Source of the DNA: DASPTR01 sp041481365
Lineage (GTDB): Archaea > Thermoproteota > Bathyarchaeia > Bathyarchaeales > Bathycorpusculaceae
Direction of reading: 5' to 3'
DNA: 23,467 nt
NCBI GenBank assembly: GCA_041481365.1
Contig: JBGPBS010000020.1
Location: 1 to 23,467 of the forward strand
Positions 14,911-21,916 of the stretch are shown here, piece after piece; within the stretch, counting starts at the first letter, position 1, and every line of letters begins with the position of its first letter. The notes beneath the pieces are model-generated. The model saw nothing but the letters and a program-made list of their open reading frames with translations, ran no database searches and was not told the DNA's origin. The position numbers and the translations under genes are program-made.

Positions 14911-16134
14911 CTAGTCTTTCAGCACCTTGTTGACGAGTTCCTTCATCTTCGTTGCCGAGGCGTTTGATCTTATTCCTTTTGGGCTGAAATGGGTCAAACA
15001 TGCTTGAAAGCCTTCTTTTCTGAGAATTTCTGCCACGCTCTTTACAGATGGAACTGGTAGATTCAGCGCGTCGCAGAGTTTGTCAACAACGTAGTACCCT
15101 ATAGGGGCGTCGGCTTCGTTCTTCGCGAGGGCCAAGATTTTCTGTATCTTTTCGTTTTTTCCCAACTTCTTGCATTTTGCCTCTTTTTCCATCAGTTGGC
15201 AGAAGTTCTTGTCAAGTATTTTTCCCAGCCATAAGGGTCCGCCTACGCTAAGCTTCGAATTGCATTCAGGGCATTTTTCAGCATGGCCTAAGCCAGATAG
15301 TCCCTTGAGGCTTTCCCGGTGGAAGCACTTGAAGCAATGCAGCACGTAGCCCATGTTGCTGAGGGTTTGGTCTGCCGTTTTGGCTCCGTAATCCAGAACG
15401 GCGTACACTCTGACATAGTGTTCTGCACTGTGGCTGAACAACACTTGTAAGCCTATTTCATGTTTTGCGGACACCGTTGCCAGGCATCCGGCTAGAAGTC
15501 TTGCAGCTAGTTCGTGGCAGTATTCTGTTCGCAGGGGTTTTCCACCGTATTTTCTGATGCAGGCTTTTGGGTGGACGCCGCACAGGGGCGCCATGTCTGT
15601 TGCCGTCAGGGCTAAGAGACCGTGATCTCGGAGGGCTCGGACTGCAGAATCAACGTATGGCACGGGAGAACCGAATGGGTCCAAATCTATAGCATCGAAT
15701 CTGCTGCGAGGTGCGGCGTGTTCGCTCAGTAGGAGGTTGGCGTCTTTATTCTCCACGATGGTTCTATCGGCGACGCCATTCATGTGAGCATTGTGTAGGG
15801 CGATTTGAACTGCCTTCTTGCTGATGTCGTTCATGACGACTTTGACGCCCTGAATCTCAACTGCGAACCTCACACCCCGGATGCCGCAGCTTGCCAGCGG
15901 TTCACATGCTGAGATCTGTTGATCAACCATTCTCTGATAGGCTTGCAGGGCCAGCACTGCTAGGTCCCGGTTCAGTTCCATTACTGGGTTGTAGAATACT
16001 GGAGCCTTTGAAGGTGCGTAGTCTGAAGGAGACTTCCTAAAAGCTTGAAGCTTCGGCACCAAGAGCTTAGCAGACCCTTCGGTGATTATCTCCGTTGGAA
16101 AACCCAAACTGGGAAGCACTTCTGCCATGTCCAT
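14911..16134 (-). CDS. trm1: tRNA (guanine26-N2)-dimethyltransferase Trm1
   Basis: A SAM-dependent enzyme making N2,N2-dimethylguanosine at tRNA position 26. The 407-residue protein has the Trm1 hallmarks: VFYNPVMELNRDL (46-58), EPLASCGIRGVRFAVE with the SAM-binding turn (78-93), a nucleotide Asp in VMNDISKKAV and the catalytic DLDPFGSP (150-157). A C-terminal domain carries a zinc-binding pair of motifs (CFKC and CPEC) and ends in a winged-helix-like region. Length agrees with archaeal Trm1 (about 380-410). ATG 16134 has GGAG at 16141-16144, six bases away. It is transcribed alone; a minus-strand TATA-like TTTATAGA near 16222-16229 could drive it with a leader of about 60 bases. Confidence 0.95.
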   Translation of the reverse strand: MDMAEVLPSLGFPTEIITEGSAKLLVPKLQAFRKSPSDYAPSKAPVFYNPVMELNRDLAVLALQAYQRMVDQQISACEPLASCGIRGVRFAVEIQGVKVVMNDISKKAVQIALHNAHMNGVADRTIVENKDANLLLSEHAAPRSRFDAIDLDPFGSPVPYVDSAVRALRDHGLLALTATDMAPLCGVHPKACIRKYGGKPLRTEYCHELAARLLAGCLATVSAKHEIGLQVLFSHSAEHYVRVYAVLDYGAKTADQTLSNMGYVLHCFKCFHRESLKGLSGLGHAEKCPECNSKLSVGGPLWLGKILDKNFCQLMEKEAKCKKLGKNEKIQKILALAKNEADAPIGYYVVDKLCDALNLPVPSVKSVAEILRKEGFQACLTHFSPKGIRSNASATKMKELVNKVLKD

Positions 16135-16454
16135 GCTTTTCTCCGAGAATCATTATGATTGATCTTATGAGCTTCTGATACACTTGACCTATGCTAATAT
16201 TCCTTTCTCGAATGAACAGTTCTATAAATGATAGCTTTGCACGAAGAAGCAATTCCTGACTGTGTTGACGTTATTGATGCAGGTTTCATGTCGCCCTACC
16301 AACAACATTCAATGTTCCGAGACTTCAGGCTTCCGATCTCTTTATGTGAATGGTTACCATTTACACGGGAATGGGCGACAGGCTGGGGTATGTTAATGAG
16401 GTTTAATGTTCAACGATGCATATTCTGTTATGAAAGCTTGGCAGGGAATTATCT
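16135..16454. other. Divergent intergenic region between trm1 and the THEP1 gene
   Basis: It contains the trm1 ribosome site and probable TATA box, and an inverted repeat AATGG-TTA-CCATT at 16349-16361 that might be an operator. A 61-codon minus-strand frame overlaps the trm1 start but has no start signal. No other gene or RNA is recognisable. Confidence 0.4.
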
Positions 16455-17009
16455 TTGAAACGATTGTTGTTGTTGACTGGCAGCCCGGGTGTGGGAAAGA
16501 GCACGGTCTTGTTGCATATTGTTGAGGCGCTCAAGGCGCGTGGTTATCGAGTGGGTGGAATGATTAGCAGCGAAGTGCGTTCGAACGTGATGCGGGTTGG
16601 GTTTGAGGTTTTGGATTTGTCCAGCAGTCGGCGTGGTTGGCTTGCTCGCGTTAATGAGCCGGTGGGTCCACAAGTTGGGAGGTATCGAGTGAACGTGCAT
16701 GACCTTGATGGTATAGGTGTTCAAGCCATCTTGGGGGCTGTTGAAAGCTCAGATGTAGTCGCAATTGATGAGATCGGTCCGATGGAGCTGTTTTCAGAAA
16801 GGTTTCAAGACGCCGTTAAGAGGGCCATTGAGAGTGGGAAGCTAGTAGTTGGAATCATCCATTGGAGGGCAGGCAACAAGCTGATAAATGAGTTGAAAGC
16901 AAATCCGGACGCCGAAGTATATGTAGTTACGCGTGAAAACAAAGAAAAGCTGCAAGGGGTCATCGTTGAAAAAGCCGTCGAGTTTCTAGAGTATGCTCAA
17001 CGTGAGTAG
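16455..17009 (+). CDS. THEP1-type nucleoside-triphosphatase
   Basis: A 184-residue P-loop NTPase of the THEP1 (NTPase_1) family, found across archaea and in human NTPCR. Walker A is GSPGVGKST (9-17) and Walker B is VVAIDEIGPMEL, with the family-typical acidic pair and the PMEL stretch. Early basic and glycine-rich loops (RVGGMISSEVR) match family members that hydrolyse many NTPs slowly. The cellular role is unclear; housecleaning or RNA-linked functions have been proposed for the family. The start is TTG 16455, with AGGG about eight bases upstream. It is convergent with the glycosylase gene, separated by 56 bases. Confidence 0.9.
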   Translation: MKRLLLLTGSPGVGKSTVLLHIVEALKARGYRVGGMISSEVRSNVMRVGFEVLDLSSSRRGWLARVNEPVGPQVGRYRVNVHDLDGIGVQAILGAVESSDVVAIDEIGPMELFSERFQDAVKRAIESGKLVVGIIHWRAGNKLINELKANPDAEVYVVTRENKEKLQGVIVEKAVEFLEYAQRE

Positions 17010-17065
17010 GCTATCCCTTTGTCTATGCGCGATCGGGTCTTGAACTGAAGCTTGGCTCCGATTTG

Positions 17066-17728
17066 TTAGCGTTGATGAGTCTCTAGTATGTTCCGAACGT
17101 TTCTTCGCACCCAGTCTGATTCTTGCTTGTTGGCTTGTTTTGAAACGAAAGCGTTTTTCTTTATGCAGAATCTCCAAGGTGAGTTTTTCCATTCATCTGC
17201 ATAGTCGACGTTGACTCTTGTTGTTTGGGCAATATTTCCTTCAGCCATGGTCACCCCATTATCAATGTGTAGCGGCGGAACGCATAGGTCCACTCCATTT
17301 TGCTCTGTCGACAATTCCATGGCTATACAGAGTCTGCCGGGACCATCTGTCAAGTTTGTTGCCTTGTCCTTCAATACCCCTCTGCGCTTCGTCATGATTT
17401 CAAACCCCTTAATTGGCTCAAGCGCTCTGACCAAGATTGCCTCGGGTTTTCCAAGGAATCTTCCACTCGTGACATTGAAGCAAGAATACATTCCATAGAC
17501 AAGGTAGATGTATGCGTATCCTTTTGGTCCGAATTGGATTTCTGTCCTTTCCGTGCGAAGATTGCCATAAGCATGGGAAGCTTTGTCCTCTGGACCCATG
17601 TAGGCTTCGGTTTCGACAATCTTGCCGATTGTGACACCTTCCGCCGTCTCATGAACGAGAGATTTTCCGAGAAGCTCTTTCGCCACTGTCAAAGTGTCCC
17701 GCTCATAGAACTTCCTTTTTAAGATCAT
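17066..17728 (-). CDS. 3-methyladenine (alkyladenine) DNA glycosylase, AAG/MPG family
   Basis: Base-excision enzyme removing alkylated and deaminated purines such as 3-methyladenine and hypoxanthine. The 220-residue protein shows the AAG motifs: VETEAYMGPEDKASHAY (38-54) with the catalytic Glu that activates water, IYLVYGMYSCFNVT whose tyrosine intercalates into the helix, VRALEP, and LTDGPGRLCIAM. This is the mammalian/Bacillus AAG fold, unrelated to AlkA. After the usual WRF ending it carries about 35 extra residues, partly lysine- and arginine-rich, of unknown purpose. ATG 17728 lies about 29 bases after a minus-strand TATA-like TTTTATCTC (17752-17760), and no ribosome site is seen, so the message is probably leaderless. 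Confidence 0.92.
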   Translation of the reverse strand: MILKRKFYERDTLTVAKELLGKSLVHETAEGVTIGKIVETEAYMGPEDKASHAYGNLRTERTEIQFGPKGYAYIYLVYGMYSCFNVTSGRFLGKPEAILVRALEPIKGFEIMTKRRGVLKDKATNLTDGPGRLCIAMELSTEQNGVDLCVPPLHIDNGVTMAEGNIAQTTRVNVDYADEWKNSPWRFCIKKNAFVSKQANKQESDWVRRNVRNILETHQR

Positions 17729-17751
17729 GCGTCGGGATTAACAGTTCGATT

Positions 17752-17760
17752 GAGATAAAA
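17752..17760 (-). promoter_or_regulatory. TATA-like box for the DNA glycosylase gene
   Basis: TTTTATCTC on the minus strand predicts a transcript start near 17732, only about four bases before the ATG, consistent with a leaderless message. Confidence 0.4.
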
Positions 17761-17858
17761 CTTGCCCAGCGGAGATCCGACCGACTTGCAAGAATTACTG
17801 CCTGTCGGTCGCTAGGGCCGAAGCTGCGTAGGAGTTGAACGAGTGTGGCGAGCAAACG

Positions 17859-17869
17859 AAAAAAGGGGG
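17859..17869 (-). terminator. Oligo-T terminator after rubrerythrin
   Basis: On the minus strand CCCCCTTTTTT begins two bases after the TAA stop. The T6 tract is a plausible archaeal terminator. Confidence 0.45.
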
Positions 17870-17870
17870 T

Positions 17871-18449
17871 TTAGTAGTTTTCGACCCAGACCTCGAAGTA
17901 GCTTTTTGGGTGGCTGCATACGGGGCATTTTTCAGGGGCCTCGGATCCTTCGAAGACGAAACCACAGTTTCTGCATTTCCATTTGATCGGAGCGTCTTTT
18001 TTAAACACTTTGCTTTGTTCAACGTTTGCGAGCAGTTTTCGGTAGCGACGTTCGTGATATGCCTCGACTTTGGCTACAGCGCGAAACGTCTTGGCCACGT
18101 CTGGAAATCCTTCTTTTTCTGCCACGTCGCCGAAGCCTGGATAAAGTGTGCCCCACTCGAACTTCTCTCCTTCTGCTGCCGCCAACAGGTTCTGTGCCGT
18201 CGTGCCCATTACGCCAGCAGGGTAAGCTGCCTTGATCTCTACCGTTCCGCCTTTCAGGTGGTTGAAGAAGAGTTGTGCGTGTTCCTTTTCGTTGTCTGAC
18301 GTTTCTTGAAAGATTCCTGATATCTGTTCATATCCTTCTTTCTTGGCCACGCTGGAGAAGAAGGTGTACCTTGTTCTGGCTTGGGATTCGCCTGCGAATG
18401 CTGCCAGCAGGTTCTTTTCGGTTTGGCTTCCCTCAAATCTCATGTTCAT
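17871..18449 (-). CDS. rbr: Rubrerythrin (non-haem di-iron peroxidase)
   Basis: A cytoplasmic peroxide reductase of anaerobes. From ATG 18449 the 192-residue protein has a ferritin-like four-helix domain with iron ligands in AGESQAR (Glu21), EKEH (Glu54, His57) and EAYH (Glu129, His132). A C-terminal rubredoxin-like Fe(Cys)4 site follows (Cys159, Cys162, Cys175, Cys178). This is the classic rubrerythrin order and length. A TTG at 18479 would add ten residues without support; ATG 18449 or 18443 fits the family start and lies near AAGGA. A minus-strand TATA-like CTTTTTATC at about 18482-18490 fits a short leader. It suggests a strictly anaerobic or microaerobic host facing oxygen stress. Confidence 0.94.
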   Translation of the reverse strand: MNMRFEGSQTEKNLLAAFAGESQARTRYTFFSSVAKKEGYEQISGIFQETSDNEKEHAQLFFNHLKGGTVEIKAAYPAGVMGTTAQNLLAAAEGEKFEWGTLYPGFGDVAEKEGFPDVAKTFRAVAKVEAYHERRYRKLLANVEQSKVFKKDAPIKWKCRNCGFVFEGSEAPEKCPVCSHPKSYFEVWVENY

Positions 18450-18481
18450 CGTTCCTTGGTTCCGTATTCGTGGACACAAGG

Positions 18482-18490
18482 ATAAAAAGC
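18482..18490 (-). promoter_or_regulatory. TATA-like box for rubrerythrin
   Basis: CTTTTTAT on the minus strand lies about 37 bases before ATG 18449, predicting a transcript start near 18460 and a leader of about ten bases. Confidence 0.4.
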
Positions 18491-18586
18491 ATTCTGGTGG
18501 TCACGAAAGAATCATTAAGCTTGTCGATAAGAACAGCCAATACTAGTGGAGTTGTCGCGTGCCCTGGTGCGAAAACATACGTCCCC

Positions 18587-18596
18587 TTTTATATAA
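18587..18596 (+). promoter_or_regulatory. Strong TATA box for the small zinc-ribbon gene
   Basis: TTTTATATAA is the best TATA match in the window. The predicted transcript start is near 18617, about 42 bases before ATG 18659. Confidence 0.6.
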
Positions 18597-18658
18597 TAGT
18601 CAGAAAAACTGCAAGGCTAGATACTTGGTATGAAATTGATGGAAGAGTGGTGCTTGTC

Positions 18659-18898
18659 ATGAAGTGCCCTAAATGCGGGCAGGAAATGGAGGAAGGATAT
18701 GTGACTTTAGCAACTACTGAAGGCGCTTGGCTACATTGGTCTAAACACAAGAAATACTTTGTCGGTCTTTGGGAAAGGGTGAAATGTAAGAGGGCTGAGC
18801 TTGGGACCTTAATGCAAAATATTCCTTCAAGCAAGAAAAACTGTCAGAGTACAGGTACCAGGTGTACACGCTGCAGATTAGCTCTGTTTGAATATTGA
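18659..18898 (+). CDS. Small zinc-ribbon protein, DUF6487-like
   Basis: A 79-residue protein with two metal-binding knuckles at its ends: CPKC (Cys3, Cys6) inside KCPKCGQEMEEGY, and CTRC (Cys69, Cys72) just before the terminal RLALFEY. Between them lies an aromatic, lysine-rich stretch (WLHWSKHKKYF). The arrangement resembles DUF6487 small zinc proteins, whose function is unknown. ATG 18659 has GGTG six bases upstream; GTG 18650 is an alternative. A ten-codon frame (ATG 18630) ends in TGA overlapping this ATG, so it may be an upstream leader peptide. Divergent from rubrerythrin and probably transcribed alone. Confidence 0.7.
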   Translation: MKCPKCGQEMEEGYVTLATTEGAWLHWSKHKKYFVGLWERVKCKRAELGTLMQNIPSSKKNCQSTGTRCTRCRLALFEY

Positions 18899-18978
18899 AA
18901 TCAAGGCCAAAGTGGAGAAAACCGCGCGCCTTTGAAACCGGTGATGAGAATAGAATGTTACGACCAGTTGCAGGAAAA

Positions 18979-18996
18979 CAAAGCGTTATAGCTTTG
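18979..18996. promoter_or_regulatory. Perfect 6-6-6 inverted repeat at the rnhB promoter
   Basis: CAAAGC, spacer GTTATA, then GCTTTG. The spacer is itself TATA-like and sits about 48 bases before GTG 19036, so a bound protein would cover the promoter. It could equally form an RNA hairpin. Confidence 0.4.
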
Positions 18997-19035
18997 AAAT
19001 CAAGATTCCCTCTTTAAGGTGGAGCGGTTTTTCCC

Positions 19036-19698
19036 GTGCTTGTTGCCGGTGTGGACGATGCGGGGCGTGGGTCTGCGATCGGTCCTTTGGTGATTGCTGG
19101 CGTACTGGTGGAAGAGGGCGAGTTGCCCAGGCTGATTGCCCTGGGTGTGAAGGACTCGAAACTCTTGTCACCGCATAGGCGGGAGATTCTTGCGCCAGAA
19201 ATTAGACGCATTGTAAAAGGCTGTAATGTGGTGAAGCTTTCGCCTCAGCAGATTGATGATGTGGTTCTGAATGGCAGGAAGCTTCGCAGGTTAAATTGGC
19301 TTGAAGCACAGACCATGGCCAGGGTCATCGAGGCCCTTAAGCCTGACAAGGCATACGTTGATGCGTCGGATGTTTTGGAAGATAGATTCAAGGCGCAAAT
19401 TCTTGATTGCCTGCCCTTCCGAATACCCATAGTCTCGGAGCATAAGGCAGACCTGAATTATCCGATAGTCTCAGCTGCCTCGATAATTGCAAAGACCGAA
19501 AGAGACGCGGAAATCGCTGAGCTGGCAAAAGCTTATGGGGATTTTGGGTCAGGATACCCTTCTGATCCGAGGACTATGGACTTTCTTCGGCGATGCTTTG
19601 CTAATCTGAAAACGTGTCCCGACTTCGTGAGGAGGTCTTGGAAGCCTGTTCAGAAGGTAAGAAGTGAAGGTGAGTCTCGACAGACGAGGCTCACGTAA
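19036..19698 (+). CDS. rnhB: Ribonuclease HII
   Basis: Hydrolyses RNA in RNA-DNA hybrids and nicks at ribonucleotides in DNA. The 220-residue protein has the N-terminal motif GVDDAGRGSAIGPLVIAG, KDSKLLSP, the third acidic residue in YVDASDV, and ADLNYPIVSAASIIAK with the fourth. Archaeal family members usually read DEAGRG, so the catalytic Glu at position 8 is replaced by Asp here (Asp7, Asp8). The C-terminus has about 20 polar residues after the usual SWKPV ending. GTG 19036 is preceded by GGTGGAG about 12 bases away and a TATA-like element near 18985. The TAA stop overlaps the convergent regulator by eight bases. Confidence 0.93.
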   Translation: MLVAGVDDAGRGSAIGPLVIAGVLVEEGELPRLIALGVKDSKLLSPHRREILAPEIRRIVKGCNVVKLSPQQIDDVVLNGRKLRRLNWLEAQTMARVIEALKPDKAYVDASDVLEDRFKAQILDCLPFRIPIVSEHKADLNYPIVSAASIIAKTERDAEIAELAKAYGDFGSGYPSDPRTMDFLRRCFANLKTCPDFVRRSWKPVQKVRSEGESRQTRLT

Positions 19699-20635
19699 TG
19701 CTTTCAATCAGATCTTTTGGATTCTTTAGGTTTGAAAGCTCTTCACTTTGAATGCACGGTATGCTTCGGTTGGATAGTTCTTGCCCATCTGTTATGAGTA
19801 TTGGATGCGCCTGAACAACTCTGCAAACACTAAGAATCTCGTCAACTCTCATCTCCAAGTCTGGCTCCTGAGTGCCGGCAACTCCGCCTATGATTCTCAT
19901 TCTGTGTCCAGGAACGGTGATTACGAAGTCGAAAGGAGCATTTCTAACCGCCGTGATGCCACAACGGTCAAACCTCTGAAAGATTTTCATCAAGATTCTA
20001 TTCTTGGCGATTACCTGTCTTGCCGTCGTCAGAAAAGGACACTTGCGCTGTTTTGTTCGTCTTTCAAAAACGTTCACTGGCCTAGCAACCGGAATTCCCA
20101 ACGTGCACATTAGATTGTAGGCAGCTATGACTGATGCTTTGGCCATTCCCCGCTCGTAGCCGTATATTGTTCTTCGAGACATGCCGCTCATTTCAGCTGT
20201 CTTGCCCGCCGAGAGGCCCAATTCTTGTCTCCTGTGCCTCATTGCCGGTCCGTCGATTTCAACGTAGTAGCCTCCTGGCCCCGCTTGGATGAGTGGGTGT
20301 GTCTTTCGGGAAACGACGTTTTCGAAGGTTTTCGGGGTCACAGCCGAAACGTCGTATCGTGAATAAACCGTATCCTCTTCCAAGGGTTTTTCGCGAGCAT
20401 TCTCACAAATGAGTAGTGACGTGGCTGAGATGCTTCGCGATATGTCTCGAAGCTCTGAGGAGTTGCCAGCGGAAAGGTTATCAATATCTGATTGAACTCT
20501 TATGAGAATCAGGTTTTCGCCTTTTCTAGCCGCAAGGTCAAAACAGCTCGGCCTAGACTGGCATTCCTGTGAAACAGCAAAATCTGACTCCCTGAGCAAA
20601 GCGTCAATTGCTTTCACTCCTTCCCCATAAACCAT
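19691..20635 (-). CDS. Archaeal HTH-type transcriptional regulator (Cro/C1-type HTH with nuclease-like N-domain)
   Basis: A 314-residue protein matching the archaeal family called putative HTH-type transcriptional regulatory protein. An N-terminal alpha/beta region (about 1-90) resembles a restriction-endonuclease-like fold (FDLAARKGENLILIRV). A Cro/C1-type HTH lies at about 131-180 (MRHRRQELGLSAGKTAEMSG, then SRRTIYGYERG), followed by a long C-terminal region of unknown function with a conserved-looking CPFLTTARQ. Targets are unknown. ATG 20635 is preferred over GTG 20662: it fits a minus-strand TATA box (20670-20678) with a leader of about 14 bases. Convergent with RNase HII. The repeats at 20679-20701 may be its own operator; that is inference. 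Confidence 0.85.
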   Translation of the reverse strand: MVYGEGVKAIDALLRESDFAVSQECQSRPSCFDLAARKGENLILIRVQSDIDNLSAGNSSELRDISRSISATSLLICENAREKPLEEDTVYSRYDVSAVTPKTFENVVSRKTHPLIQAGPGGYYVEIDGPAMRHRRQELGLSAGKTAEMSGMSRRTIYGYERGMAKASVIAAYNLMCTLGIPVARPVNVFERRTKQRKCPFLTTARQVIAKNRILMKIFQRFDRCGITAVRNAPFDFVITVPGHRMRIIGGVAGTQEPDLEMRVDEILSVCRVVQAHPILITDGQELSNRSIPCIQSEELSNLKNPKDLIESIT

Positions 20636-21214
20636 AAAAATATCACTTAATGAGTGCAACACGCAGCAAGATATAAACCCTACCTACAATTCCACCGTAG
20701 GATATGTTACACCGTTTAAATGCCCGACCAATGTCTCGGCGAGACTCTTTGCCAGAAAAACAGAATGCGGAACGACCACGAAAAAGACTTCAGTCTGAGC
20801 TAAAAGATGTTTGGTAATCGTTGCCTCTTAGCAAGATTTGGCGCACGCCAGTATTGTCAGCCACCTCAACGGAATGCAGTAGAACCAGTCGCCGCAGAAG
20901 GTTGAGAGTCCACATTCGGTCCGACCCACCAAAACAGGTTCCGAGACCATTCGTCCAAAATTTCGGTTACGGTATACCATTTGAAAGGAGGCTGTGCAGA
21001 TTCTGCTTTAGAGGTGCATTTGTCTATCAGATTGTTTCGTGGGCTGAATTTTGGAAAGGTAGCGAAACAGCCGGTCTGTTTGTTAAACCAAAAGCAGCCC
21101 CCTCCGTGTAGGCTCATGCTGAATGCTGAAAAACCAACGGGGGGTGCGTGTTGGACGGTGGCCAACTTGTTAACACGCAGGTAACCCTTCAAGCCATGCT
21201 CATCTCATAGAACG
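20636..21214. other. Long interval without a recognisable gene
   Basis: Near the regulator start are the TATA-like GTTTATATC (minus strand, 20670-20678) and repeats CCTAC (20679-20683, 20683-20687) facing GTAGG (20697-20701). Open frames exist on both strands (about 290-330 bases), but neither shows a known family or ribosome site. I searched by eye for RNase P RNA, SRP RNA and tRNA landmarks and found none. It may hold an unrecognised RNA or a decayed gene. Confidence 0.45.
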
Positions 21215-21916
21215 TTAAGACTCTGCTCTTGCTACTATCATTGCGTGTGCCTTATCATAAGGCTCCAGGCGCACGACTTCTTTGACTCGGAACCCGCGTT
21301 TCTCAAGAACTCTGGTCTCGCTTTTGTAGACTTCTGACGGTTCCTTGGTTACGTCTATGCTCTGAGCTTTCACGGCAAGCATTATCCAGCCGTGCTTCTT
21401 GAGGAACACGTCGGCATTGTCCGCCAGGACTCTGGCCTGTTCTGGCTGTGCAATGTCGCAGTAAATGTCGTCAACCTTGCCTCGTACTAGCATCGAATAC
21501 TTCTCGGGCACACGTGCATCGTCCAATATTGGCGACATGTTGAGCCTGTACGCGCACACATTCTCAACCAAGTCTCGAATGGATCTGGATGCAAACTCTA
21601 TGCAATAGACATGGCCCTTCTCGCCGACCATGTCCGAAACGTGGCTGGCCGTCGTTCCTGAAGCAGCACCTAGATAGAGAACCTGATGATCCTGCCTGAT
21701 TGGAACTGTCTCTAGACCTCTTAGAATAGCCGCCGCCAGCTTGCTCCTGAAGGCGTCCCACACGCGGTATTCTTCGCCTTCGAAGCGAATTAGCCTTTCA
21801 CCATACACGTTTCGACCCGGAACAAGGTTTCTCGTCGCAAGCCGCTTCGCACCATCCTCAAGCACGATCTGGTATATCGCTGGGAAATCCGGATGCGGTT
21901 TAACTCTAACGTTCAC
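21215..21916 (-). CDS. flpA: Fibrillarin, 2'-O-methyltransferase of box C/D sRNPs
   Basis: SAM-dependent methyltransferase that, guided by C/D box sRNAs with L7Ae and Nop5, methylates ribose 2'-OH in rRNA and tRNA. The 233-residue archaeal form lacks the eukaryotic GAR domain. Visible: VWDAFRSKLAAAI with Lys59, the SAM loop YLGAASGTTASHVSD (81-95), Asp154 in YCDIAQPEQ, Lys183 in AVKAQSID and His224 in DKAHAMI; these would form the K-D-K-H catalytic set. The frame stays open far upstream into Nop5, but GTG 21916 gives the family-typical start NVRVKPHPDF and overlaps the Nop5 stop by 11 bases. Coupled translation with Nop5 is likely. Confidence 0.95.
   Translation of the reverse strand: MNVRVKPHPDFPAIYQIVLEDGAKRLATRNLVPGRNVYGERLIRFEGEEYRVWDAFRSKLAAAILRGLETVPIRQDHQVLYLGAASGTTASHVSDMVGEKGHVYCIEFASRSIRDLVENVCAYRLNMSPILDDARVPEKYSMLVRGKVDDIYCDIAQPEQARVLADNADVFLKKHGWIMLAVKAQSIDVTKEPSEVYKSETRVLEKRGFRVKEVVRLEPYDKAHAMIVARAES

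Noticed and set aside
16067..16252. 61-codon minus-strand frame overlapping the trm1 start
   Set aside because: It overlaps conserved Trm1 coding sequence in another frame and has no ribosome site or known match.
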